A stretch of DNA of 64,000 bases, from positions 186,001-250,000 of the forward strand of contig NZ_FNZM01000003.1 in NCBI RefSeq assembly GCF_900109265.1, in the 5' to 3' direction. This DNA is from Paraburkholderia tropica. GTDB lineage: Bacteria > Pseudomonadota > Gammaproteobacteria > Burkholderiales > Burkholderiaceae. This document shows, in pieces, positions 35,382 to 43,902 of the stretch. The position numbers and the translations under genes are program-made. The notes below the pieces were generated by a model. It had not been told where the DNA came from. It saw only the letters and a program-made list of their open reading frames with translations, and did no database searches. Each line of letters begins with the position of its first letter. Position 1 is the first letter of the stretch.

Positions 35382-38300
35382 CTATTTGCGCAACCAGACG
35401 CGGCACAGCGACACGAGCTTGTCCACGTCGATGGGTTTGGAAACGTAGTCGTCGGCGCCCGCTTCGAGGCAGCGCATGCGGTCGTCGGCCATTGCCTTCG
35501 CGGTGAGCGCGATCACGGGCAGGCGCGCGAGACGCGGATTCGCGCGCAGCGCGCGCATGGCGGCGAGGCCGTCCATCTCGGGCATCATCACGTCCATCAG
35601 CACGAGATCGACATCGTCCTTGCCGTCGAGCAGGTCGAGCGCCTCGCGGCCGTTGCGCGCGATCAGCAGCTTCGCGCCGAGCGGTTCGATCACGTGCGAG
35701 AGCGCGAAGATGTTGCGCACGTCGTCTTCGGCGAGCAGGATGGTCTTGCCTTCGAAGGTGTCGTCGCGCTGGCGCACGGCGCGCAGCATGCGCTGCTGTT
35801 CCGGCGCGAGCGACGACTCCACGCTATGCAGGAACAGCGTCACTTCGTCGAGCAGCCGCTCGGGCGAGCGCGCGCCCTTGATGATGATCGACTTCGAATA
35901 GCGGCGCAGGCGCTGCTCGTCGTCGTCGGAGAGCATGCGGCCCGTGTAGACGATCACCGGCAGCGGCGCGACGCCCGCTTCGCCCGCGAGCGTTTCCAGC
36001 AGGTCGTAGCCGGTGCCGTCGGGCAGCGTGAGGTCGGTGACGATGCAGTCGAACGCGCCTTGCGCGATCTGCGCGTGCGCGTCGGCAAGTGTGCCCACGG
36101 CCACGATCTCCACGCCGTCGCCGACCAGCAGCGCGCGAATGCTTTCGCGCATCGCGTGGTCGTCCTCGATCACCAGCACGCGCTTCACGCGTTGTTCGAG
36201 CCGCGACTCCAGCCGGCGAATCGCCGCTTCGAGCGTGCTGCGCGCGGTGGGCTTGAGCGTGTAGCCGATCGCGCCCAGATGCAGCGCCTTGTCGGCGTGG
36301 TCGGTGGCCGAGACGATGTGCACGGGAATATGGCGCGTGCCCGGGTCGCTCTTGAGCCATTCGAGCACCGAAAGACCCGAGCGGTCGGGCAGGCCCACGT
36401 CGAGCAGCACGGCCACGGGAGCCTGATCCTTGACCATCGCGAAGCCGGTGGCCGCGTCGGCGGCGTGCAGGAAATCGAATTGCAGTTCGTGCACGAGGTC
36501 GCGCAGGATTTCCGCGAAGGGCAGGTCGTCTTCGATCACGAGGATCGCGCGGCTGCCGTGCGTGCGCTGGTCGCGGTCGTCGTCGATCGGTTGCGCGCCT
36601 TCGCCGTGGGACGGCGCCGATGTCGGCGGCGTGGCGGCGCGTGCGTGGACAGGCGCGTGTGCGGGGGCGGTTGTGGTGTAGGTGTCCGCGGTGGTGAGCA
36701 CGGCGCTGTCGCGGCGCGCCTGCGCGCCCGCTTGCGCCGCCGAGGCGCTCGCGTTGGCCAGCGCCTGCACGGCTTGCGCTTCGCTGTCGACGGCGGCAGT
36801 GCTGTCGAGCGGCAGCCACAGCGTGAAGACGCTGCCCACGCCGGGCTCGCTCGCCACGGCGATGCGCCCGCCGAGCAGACGCGCCAGTTCGCGCGAGATC
36901 GACAGGCCCAGACCGCTGCCGCCATATTGACGGCTCGTCGAACCGTCGGCTTGCTGGAACGCCTCGAAGATCATGTCGAGCTTGTCTTCGGCGATGCCGA
37001 TGCCGGTGTCGCGCACGTCGATGCGCACGGAGCCCGCATCGACCGGCGACACCGTCAGCGATACCTCGCCTTGCGACGTGAATTTCAGCGCGTTCGACAG
37101 CAGGTTGCGCAGGATTTGCAGCACGCGCTGGCCGTCGGTCGTGAATTGCTCGGCGACGCCGGGCAGACGGTCGATCGAAAGCGCCACGTGCTTTTCGCGC
37201 GCGAGCGGCGTGAAGGTTTCGCGCAGCGACGCGAGCAGGCCTTCGAGCGGCACGGTTTCGAGCATGAGCTGAATCTGCCCGGCTTCGACTTTCGACAGAT
37301 CGAGAATGTCGTTGATGAGCGAGAGCAGGTCGGTATTCGACGCGTGAATCGTGGCCGCGTAACGCACCTGTTCCTCGCTCAGATTGCCGCTGCGATTCTG
37401 CTGCAGCAGCTTCGCGAGGATCAGCGAGCTGTTGAGCGGCGTGCGCAATTCGTGCGACATGTTGGCGAGGAATTCCGACTTGTAGCGGCTCGCTTGCGCG
37501 AGGCGGTCGGCGTTGCGCTTGAGGTCGCCCTGCGCGCGTTCGAGTTCGCTCTTTTGCGTTTCGAGCCGGCGCGCGTATTCCTCGAGTTGCACGTTGGTCT
37601 GTTCGAGTTCGACCTGCTGCGCTTCGAGCCGCGTTTGCGAATCCATCAGCGCGCGGCCGCGTTCTTCGAGCCCTTCGTTCGCGACGCGCAGTTCTTCCTG
37701 CTGCACCTGCAATTCGTGATTCAGTTGCTGCGACTGCGAATACGACTCCTGCAGGCGCTCGCGCGACACCGCGCCTTCCACGAGGTCGCCCATCGTGCTG
37801 CTCACGCGCGAGAGAAACTCGTTGTCGCGCGGCAGCAGCGCGCGCATGAAGCCGAGTTCGACCACGCCGTTGATGCGGCCCGAGGCGTCGATCGGCGCGA
37901 TCAGCAGCGAGGCGGGCGTGGTCGAGCCGAGTCCCGATTCGACCTTCAGATAACCGGCCGGCGCGTCTTTCAGTTCGATCACGCGGCGCGACGCGGCGGC
38001 CTGGCCGACGAGCGTCTGCCCGTCCTGCAGCAGCGGCACGTTGTACGCGCTTTCGTCGCCGAAACCGAAGGTGGCCACGCGGCGCAGCGCGCCTTCGCGG
38101 GTGTCGCGCACATAGAGCGTCGCGACGCTCGCGCTCAGATAACCGGCGAGGCAATCGAGCATCGCGCCGCCCACTTCGGCGAGCGCTTCCTTGCCCATGC
38201 CGCTCTCGGCCAGCAGACGCTGGCCAGAACGCAGCCAGACCTGTTCCGCGAGCGCCTGGGACTGCTCGGCCTGACCGCGCAGGGCGTCGTCGTAAGTCGA

Positions 38301-38942
38301 GGACAGCGAGGTCATTTCGCGTCGCCCGAGCCAGGCGAGCAGGCCGTTGACGAGCAGCGTGAGCGCCAGAAAGACGGCGACCGTCACGACGGTTAGCTGG
38401 CGCGCCGCCGCGGTGCGCTCCTGGCGCAGACGCAGTTCCTCGGTGAGGAAGTCGCTGAATTCGCGGCGGATGGCGTCGGCGCTGGCGTTGCCGCGTTCGT
38501 TTTCGACCGTGGCGAGCACGCTGTCGTGGTTGCGGCGCAGACGGATGGCCTCGGCCGTGGACGCGTCCCATTGCGCGGCGATGGCGCGCACGCGGGCGAG
38601 CCGCTCGATTTGCGGCGGGTTGTCGATGACGAGCCCGTTCAGCGTCTGCAACTGCGCGGCGAAACGCGGCTTGCCGACCTCGTAGGTCGACAGCGAGGGT
38701 TCGTCGCCATTGAGCAGAAAGCCGCGCACGCTCGACTCGCGGTCGGCCTGAATGCGCAGCAGTTCGTAGGCGTCGCCGATCACGCGTTCCGAGTGCTCGG
38801 CCCAACTCATCGTCGAAACGAGGTAGACGATCAGCGCCACGAAGGCGACGGCGGTCGCCAGCCCCGCCAATAGTGGCAGCGCGACGTTTCTTTGAATGAT
38901 GCGTCTGAAGCGCAGCGGGTCGATCGCGTTCACGGCTTGCAT
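35382..38942 (-). CDS. Large hybrid sensor kinase: CHASE3-GAF-HisKA-HATPase-REC-REC-REC
   Basis: 1186 residues. A transmembrane helix (~20-42), a CHASE3-type periplasmic helical domain (SSVRGFLLNGDEPSLSTY), a second helix (~183-205), a GAF domain (~235-390) and a long coiled coil (~395-485). The kinase core has the phospho-acceptor His497 in ANMSHELRTPLNSS and the G box GGSGLGLSISREL. Three receiver domains follow (acceptor Asp in LLDVGLPDRSG, VTDLTLPDGTG and LMDVMMPEMDG), the first after an Ala/Pro/Thr-rich linker. It heads the operon with cheR, cheB and a REC-kinase, a layout suggesting multi-step phosphorelay with methylation-based adaptation. Signal unknown. Confidence 0.93.
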   Translation of the reverse strand: MQAVNAIDPLRFRRIIQRNVALPLLAGLATAVAFVALIVYLVSTMSWAEHSERVIGDAYELLRIQADRESSVRGFLLNGDEPSLSTYEVGKPRFAAQLQTLNGLVIDNPPQIERLARVRAIAAQWDASTAEAIRLRRNHDSVLATVENERGNASADAIRREFSDFLTEELRLRQERTAAARQLTVVTVAVFLALTLLVNGLLAWLGRREMTSLSSTYDDALRGQAEQSQALAEQVWLRSGQRLLAESGMGKEALAEVGGAMLDCLAGYLSASVATLYVRDTREGALRRVATFGFGDESAYNVPLLQDGQTLVGQAAASRRVIELKDAPAGYLKVESGLGSTTPASLLIAPIDASGRINGVVELGFMRALLPRDNEFLSRVSSTMGDLVEGAVSRERLQESYSQSQQLNHELQVQQEELRVANEGLEERGRALMDSQTRLEAQQVELEQTNVQLEEYARRLETQKSELERAQGDLKRNADRLAQASRYKSEFLANMSHELRTPLNSSLILAKLLQQNRSGNLSEEQVRYAATIHASNTDLLSLINDILDLSKVEAGQIQLMLETVPLEGLLASLRETFTPLAREKHVALSIDRLPGVAEQFTTDGQRVLQILRNLLSNALKFTSQGEVSLTVSPVDAGSVRIDVRDTGIGIAEDKLDMIFEAFQQADGSTSRQYGGSGLGLSISRELARLLGGRIAVASEPGVGSVFTLWLPLDSTAAVDSEAQAVQALANASASAAQAGAQARRDSAVLTTADTYTTTAPAHAPVHARAATPPTSAPSHGEGAQPIDDDRDQRTHGSRAILVIEDDLPFAEILRDLVHELQFDFLHAADAATGFAMVKDQAPVAVLLDVGLPDRSGLSVLEWLKSDPGTRHIPVHIVSATDHADKALHLGAIGYTLKPTARSTLEAAIRRLESRLEQRVKRVLVIEDDHAMRESIRALLVGDGVEIVAVGTLADAHAQIAQGAFDCIVTDLTLPDGTGYDLLETLAGEAGVAPLPVIVYTGRMLSDDDEQRLRRYSKSIIIKGARSPERLLDEVTLFLHSVESSLAPEQQRMLRAVRQRDDTFEGKTILLAEDDVRNIFALSHVIEPLGAKLLIARNGREALDLLDGKDDVDLVLMDVMMPEMDGLAAMRALRANPRLARLPVIALTAKAMADDRMRCLEAGADDYVSKPIDVDKLVSLCRVWLRK

Positions 38943-39364
38943 TTTTTTCCGATTTTTATGGGCGAAGGCACGGTCGTCGGGTATATCGACCGGCTTTTAT
39001 GGCGAATTCCGCGCGTGGGAACCCCGCCCCATCGTGGATAAAGAGAAAGTCAAATCGATACAAACGCAATCATACAAAAAGGATGCGGATTGCGTGAATG
39101 TCTCGGGAATCCCGAGCGCATGCGGCTCGCGCGGGAGCGCAATCCGCATGCCCGGCCGGTGTCCGGCCGGGGCGGCGCGGGTTTTCGCCCGGCGGGACGG
39201 ATCTGCCAGAGCCGCGTTGTAAAAAATATATTTCATTCTGGCCCTTTCGTAATGCGCGGTGGTGCCGATAACCAGGTGGGGCGGCGTATCGCCAGTCGCC
39301 CCGACGACGCACACAACAATTCCAGCAAGCACCCCAGCAAGACGAAGAAAGCGTGGCAACCAGA
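38943..39364. other. Leader/promoter region of the sensory operon
   Basis: 422 bp with no convincing gene. It contains the structured element at 39077-39171 and probably the promoters for the minus-strand sensory operon and the plus-strand hypothetical gene. Confidence 0.5.
39077..39171 (-). ncRNA. Candidate structured RNA or attenuator upstream of the sensory operon
   Basis: Read on the minus strand: a 9-bp hairpin (CCCGGCCGG/CCGGCCGGG, three-base loop, 39171-39151), then a 12-bp perfect inverted repeat (ATGCGGATTGCG at 39149-39138 with CGCAATCCGCAT at 39094-39083) enclosing a smaller CTCGGG/CCCGAG hairpin (39116-39102), then CCTTTTTG. The final T-run gives it the look of a terminator-ended small RNA or leader switch. 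No known RNA family is recognised. Confidence 0.5.
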
Positions 39365-39760
39365 ATGATCGAAGGGGCGGGCGAGCGGGCCGCCATCCAG
39401 AAGCAAGCCAATACGGACAATCCGGCGGGCCGGCCGGGCAACACCAGAGCGGCGCGCGTGCTCGCGCTGCTGCGCGCCAACAAGCCGCGCGTGATCGTGC
39501 TGATGGTGGTGGCCGGTTGCGTCCTGGGGTTCGCGACATGGCTCGACGCGCAATTGCGGCCCGCCGTGGTCGCGCGCGAGCGCCGCGAGATGGACGCCGA
39601 AGAACGGCTCGAAGCCACGATGCCCTGCCACGCCGGGCAAAGCCATACCGAATGGTGCGGTGCGATCGCGCTGCCCGTGCGCGCGCCCGCGCTGCCCCTG
39701 GTCGATACCCGGCGCGCGCCGCTCGGCTATTGCACGGCGGGCCCGGCGCCTTCGTGCTGA
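39365..39760 (+). CDS. Hypothetical protein with one transmembrane helix
   Basis: 131 residues. An N-terminal polar region is followed by one membrane segment (VIVLMVVAGCVLGFATWL, ~residues 45-62) and a C-terminal domain with several Cys (MPCHAG, EWCGA, YCTAG and a final Cys) that may be periplasmic. An ATG at 39365 is used; a GTG in frame at 39353 is an alternative. No family is recognised. The opposite strand is also open here, so coding status is only moderately sure. Confidence 0.45.
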   Translation: MIEGAGERAAIQKQANTDNPAGRPGNTRAARVLALLRANKPRVIVLMVVAGCVLGFATWLDAQLRPAVVARERREMDAEERLEATMPCHAGQSHTEWCGAIALPVRAPALPLVDTRRAPLGYCTAGPAPSC

Positions 39761-40132
39761 AGTGCCCGGAAGCGCCGCGACATCCGCCACTACGTCTTCG
39801 CTTCGTCGATCAGCTTTTGCGCCGCGGGACCCGGACGGCGGCGTGCTGTCCGGCATCCGCATTTCACCTGCTCAAGTTTCAAATGCGGCTTGCCGTTATC
39901 CGGTGTGGCTGTAATGAAAGGAAAGTATTTGAATCGATGAAGCGTCGAGGGCGGCGACCGAATAGATCGCCCTTTCGAAAGTGACTGGCCAGCCTCACAG
40001 GCAATTCGTGAATAACGATGGAAGCGCTAATGTACGAGGGCCGCAAGGCCGGAGATCGCGCGTTGCGATATCTGCGTGCATTGCGCGCGCAATCTTTCTT
40101 GTTCATCCATCTACGTCTTTCACGGATTTTCT
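39761..40132. other. Intergenic region upstream of the KAS III gene
   Basis: 372 bp without a supported gene. It is more A/T-rich after 39900. A weak hairpin (AGGGCG/CGCCCT, 39948-39973) is followed by TTC. The promoter for the putative signalling operon should lie here. Confidence 0.45.
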
Positions 40133-41170
40133 ATGCTTATCAAGAATGTCGCTGTGAGCCTTCCGTCACGGGTCGTTTCAAATGAAGAAGTCGTCGATCT
40201 GATTCGCTTTCACTCCTCGGGATTCGAAGGCGATGTCGACAGAACGCTGCGGACCATCAAGACGCTGCTCGACCGCAGCGGGCTGGTGAACCGGCGCTGG
40301 TGCGGCAAGCACGAGGCGCCGATCGATCATGTGGCGATGGCCACGCGCAAGGCGCTCTCGGAATCGTATCTGCGGCCCGAGCAGATCGAGCTGTTTATTT
40401 TCGTCGGCATTGGCCGCGGTTTTCTGGAGCCGGGCAACAGCCACATGATGGCGAGCGCGCTGGGCTTCGTGAATGCGGAATGCTTCGACGTGGTGGATGC
40501 CTGCATGAGCTGGACGCGCGCCATGTCGATTGCGGACAGCCTGTTCAAGGCGGGCCAGTATCGCAATGCGATGATCGTCAACGCCGAATTCAACATGCTC
40601 GACGGCGGCCCGCTCTATCCCGCCAACTTCGAACTGAAGAACCACGCGCAGGTCGAATATACATTACCATCGTTCACGATAGGCGAAGCCGCCACCGCAA
40701 CCCTCGTCGTGGCGAAAGAGCCTGATAATTTCCGTTTTGAATTTCGCGGCAAGCCCGAGGTTTCCGACTTGTGCACGATCCCCATTCCCGGCTACGAAGG
40801 GTTTTGTCACCCGTCCGAACGGATCGGCAAGAACGGCGACATGCGTTTTACATCGTACGGTCACGATCTGCACAAGAACTCGGACGAACTGATCGACGTG
40901 TTCGCGAAACTGGCGGTGCCTCGCAAGGACATCGACATCGTGTTTACGCATGCCTCGTCGAAGGCGGCGTGGCACGGTTACGGCGTGAAGGCCGGCATCG
41001 ACGACAAGATGTATCACGTCTACCCCGACACGGGCAATCTGGTATCCGCTTCCATTCCCGCGGCGATCTCGCTGGCGAAGGAAAGCGGCGCGCTCAAGCG
41101 CGGCGACCGGGCGCTCTGCTGGGTGGGCAGCGCGGGCATGTCATTCAATGTCAGCAGCTTCATCTTCTGA
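40133..41170 (+). CDS. KAS III (FabH)-like condensing enzyme, candidate signal synthase
   Basis: 345 residues. The thiolase fold is intact and the KAS III catalytic triad is present: Cys124 in FDVVDACMSW, His273 in VFTHASSK, and Asn302 in DTGNLVSAS. It differs from housekeeping FabH by carrying THASS instead of the usual PHQAN box, and there are no other fatty-acid synthesis genes nearby. It should condense or transfer an acyl group from CoA or ACP. It ends 28 bp before a CqsS/PhcS-like kinase, so synthesis of a diffusible signal sensed by that kinase is inferred. ATG 40133 is chosen because similarity begins there. Confidence 0.82.
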   Translation: MLIKNVAVSLPSRVVSNEEVVDLIRFHSSGFEGDVDRTLRTIKTLLDRSGLVNRRWCGKHEAPIDHVAMATRKALSESYLRPEQIELFIFVGIGRGFLEPGNSHMMASALGFVNAECFDVVDACMSWTRAMSIADSLFKAGQYRNAMIVNAEFNMLDGGPLYPANFELKNHAQVEYTLPSFTIGEAATATLVVAKEPDNFRFEFRGKPEVSDLCTIPIPGYEGFCHPSERIGKNGDMRFTSYGHDLHKNSDELIDVFAKLAVPRKDIDIVFTHASSKAAWHGYGVKAGIDDKMYHVYPDTGNLVSASIPAAISLAKESGALKRGDRALCWVGSAGMSFNVSSFIF

Positions 41171-41198
41171 GACTGACTGAGCGCATATCGAGAACAAT

Positions 41199-43856
41199 AT
41201 GAGAGCCATTGCAGGAGGCATCCGCGTGTTGAAGCAGCGGGTGATTGACGCCTACCACGTGTCCGATTACAGCGTGCTGGCCGTTGGCGTGATTGGCGCG
41301 CTCGGTCATCCGTTGTACTGGTTCTGGTGGACGTTCGTCGACCCGCAGCCCAACGAGAATCTGCCGATGCGCGTGGTGGGTTCGATCGCGTGCGTGCTGC
41401 TGTTGCTGCGCCGCTTCTGGCCCGCCGGCGCCGCGCGTTTCCTGCCGTGGTATTACTTTGCGACGGTAGCCTACACGCTACCGTTTTTCTTCACCTGGTA
41501 TCTGCTCAGCGGCCATTATTCGATGCTGTGGTCCATGGCCGAAGTGGGCATGGTGTTTTTCCTGATCGCGATTTTTCCGTCGTTCGTCGCGCTGGCGGCG
41601 AATCTGGTCATTGGCGTCGGCGTGGCCATTCTGTGCGCGTGGATCGTCGATCCGCGCCTGCTCGCGGTCGATTCGCACATGCTGCTGTTCGTGTATCTGC
41701 CGGTGTTCGCGTTCGGTATTTGCGCGGGTGTCACGTTCAGCCACAGCAACATGAAGGGCATCACCGCGCAGGCGAAAAACGAGGCGCTGCGCGCGCTCGC
41801 GGGCACCATCGCGCACGAGATGCGCAATCCGCTGAGTCAGTTGCGCTACGTGCTCGACCGCATGGAAGAAGCGCTGCCCACGATGACCGAAACGCGGCCG
41901 TCCGCCGTGTCGTCGTCGAGCGGCGTGGGCTCGCTTTCGCAGCATCTCGAACATGGCCAGCTCGCGATCGATCGCGGTCTGCGCATCATCGCCATGACGC
42001 TCGACGAAGTGAGCGCCAAGCCCGTGCGTTCCGACAATCTCACCTACGCGAGCGCGGCGGCCGCCACGCGCAAGGCGCTCGACGAATATGGTTTCAGCGA
42101 CCGCAAGGAGCGCAGCAAAGTGCGGCTCGTGGTGCTGGAGGACTTCACGTTCAAGGTCGATGAAACGGTTTACCTGTTCACGCTGTTCAACCTGATCCGC
42201 AACGCGTTGCATCACATGGCGGCGAATCCGTCGGCCACGCTGACGCTGACCGTCGAACGGCAAAAGGTCATCGTGCACGACACGGGGCCGGGCATCGCGC
42301 CCGAGATCATGTCGCATCTGTTCGTGCCGTTCCGCACGCACGGCAACCTGGCCGGCACGGGCCTCGGCCTCGCGTATTGTCAGCGCGCCATGCGCTCGTT
42401 CGGCGGCAGCATCGGCTGCCGTTCGGAAGTCGGCAAGTTCACGCAGTTCACGCTGGAATTCCCGGTGGTGTCGGAGGCCGAAGTCGCGACGCATCGTCAG
42501 CAGGTGCTCGCGCGCGCCACGCAGTTCTTCGCGCACAAGCACATCCTGCTCGTCGACGACGACGCGGGCCAGCGCGCGCGCGTGAGTCAGGCGCTGTCCG
42601 GCGTGAGCGCGCAGGTGAGCGAGGCGGAGAGCGGCGTGAAGGCGCTCGCGCTGCTGCAGGACGCCGCGCCGTTCGACCTGATCCTCATGGACATCAACAT
42701 GCCGGGCCTCGACGGCTATACGACCACCGAGCGCATTCGCGCCGACCGCGCGCATGCGAACTGGAATGCGCTGATCGTGGGCTATACGTCGGAGCCGCAT
42801 AGCGTCGCGCGGGTGCTGGCGCAGGGCGCGGGCATGGACGAGACGATCGGTAAATCCATCAGCATGGTCGAGCTGATCAGCGCGCTGCAAACGCTGATGG
42901 AGAACGTCGATCGCAGCCGCCGCAACCGGCGCTTCGACGGCTTCGCGGGCAAGACGATTCTCGTCGCCGACGACGACACCTATAGCCGCATGGTCGCGAA
43001 GAGTTATCTCGAACGCTGCGGCGCGAGCGTGCTCGAAGCGGAGAACGGGCTGGGCGTGCTGGAGCGGCTCAACCAGGGCCTCGCGATCGACGCGCTGGTG
43101 ATCGACATGAACATGCCGGGCATGGGCGGCGTGGAAACGGCGGCGACCATCCGCGCGCGCAACGACGCGTACGCGAAGGCGCCCATCGTGGCGTTGACGG
43201 GCCAGTCCGATATGGAAGCGTTGCGCGCGTGTCTCGACGCGGGCATGAACGAAGTGATGATCAAGCCGGTGCGCGTGGGCGCGCTCTATGCGTGTCTCGC
43301 GCGGCAGTTCGCGCAGACGCCCGCCGCGAGTGCGCACGAACACGCGGATATGCCGCGCACGCCGGTTGCGCGTGCGCGTCTTGCGTCGAGCAACGCGGTG
43401 GGCCATGCAGCGAGCCGTGCAGCGGATAACGCATCCGGCCGCGCATCGACCCCGGCCACGCCGCCGTCCGTTGCGATCGATACCGAACTGCTCGACGACG
43501 CCCATCTGGAAGAACTGGCGTCGCTCGACATGCTCGATCAGACCTTCCTCAAAGGCATCGCGCAGATCCGCACCTTGATCGGTCAACTGGCCGACAGCGC
43601 GCAGGCCGGCGATGTGAAGGCGGCGCATTTCACGCTGCATCTGCTGCTGGGCATCAGCGGGAATATCGGCGCGAAGGCGCTGCACGTGTACGTGCGGCAG
43701 CTTTATCCGCGTGTGCTCGACGGACAGTGGCCCACGGAAGCCGACTGGCTCGCGCAGGTCACGACACTCGGCAACCGGTCGGCGGATGCGTTGCAGCGCT
43801 ATTTCGTGGCGTCGTCGTCGGCGAACGGGTATCGCGATGCGTTGAACGACGAGTGA
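41199..43856 (+). CDS. CqsS/LqsS/PhcS-like membrane hybrid kinase (6TM-HK-REC-REC-Hpt)
   Basis: 885 residues. Six predicted membrane helices (~20-180), including TLPFFFTWYLL, resemble the sensor of CqsS, LqsS and PhcS. The kinase core has His206 in GTIAHEMRNPLSQL and the G box GTGLGLAYCQRAMRSFGGS, also typical of that family. Two receiver domains follow (Asp498 in LILMDINMPGLDG; Asp636 in VIDMNMPGMGG), then a ~70-residue Ala/Ser-rich linker and a C-terminal Hpt-like domain (HLLLGISGNIGA, candidate His814, with Leu at the usual Lys position). It starts 28 bp after the KAS III gene. Two receivers and an Hpt are more than CqsS or PhcS carries, so a longer relay is expected. Confidence 0.85.
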   Translation: MRAIAGGIRVLKQRVIDAYHVSDYSVLAVGVIGALGHPLYWFWWTFVDPQPNENLPMRVVGSIACVLLLLRRFWPAGAARFLPWYYFATVAYTLPFFFTWYLLSGHYSMLWSMAEVGMVFFLIAIFPSFVALAANLVIGVGVAILCAWIVDPRLLAVDSHMLLFVYLPVFAFGICAGVTFSHSNMKGITAQAKNEALRALAGTIAHEMRNPLSQLRYVLDRMEEALPTMTETRPSAVSSSSGVGSLSQHLEHGQLAIDRGLRIIAMTLDEVSAKPVRSDNLTYASAAAATRKALDEYGFSDRKERSKVRLVVLEDFTFKVDETVYLFTLFNLIRNALHHMAANPSATLTLTVERQKVIVHDTGPGIAPEIMSHLFVPFRTHGNLAGTGLGLAYCQRAMRSFGGSIGCRSEVGKFTQFTLEFPVVSEAEVATHRQQVLARATQFFAHKHILLVDDDAGQRARVSQALSGVSAQVSEAESGVKALALLQDAAPFDLILMDINMPGLDGYTTTERIRADRAHANWNALIVGYTSEPHSVARVLAQGAGMDETIGKSISMVELISALQTLMENVDRSRRNRRFDGFAGKTILVADDDTYSRMVAKSYLERCGASVLEAENGLGVLERLNQGLAIDALVIDMNMPGMGGVETAATIRARNDAYAKAPIVALTGQSDMEALRACLDAGMNEVMIKPVRVGALYACLARQFAQTPAASAHEHADMPRTPVARARLASSNAVGHAASRAADNASGRASTPATPPSVAIDTELLDDAHLEELASLDMLDQTFLKGIAQIRTLIGQLADSAQAGDVKAAHFTLHLLLGISGNIGAKALHVYVRQLYPRVLDGQWPTEADWLAQVTTLGNRSADALQRYFVASSSANGYRDALNDE

Positions 43857-43902
43857 CGCTTCGGCCGCGCGAATACAGAGAACGGCGATCGCGACGCGGC
43901 AA

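Noticed and set aside
34506..38396. Very long plus-strand open frame (1296 codons) opposite the hybrid kinase
   Set aside because: It is antisense to a kinase with all catalytic motifs, is rich in Arg/His/Ala/Val/Glu with no domain, and is expected from the GC-rich third-position bias.
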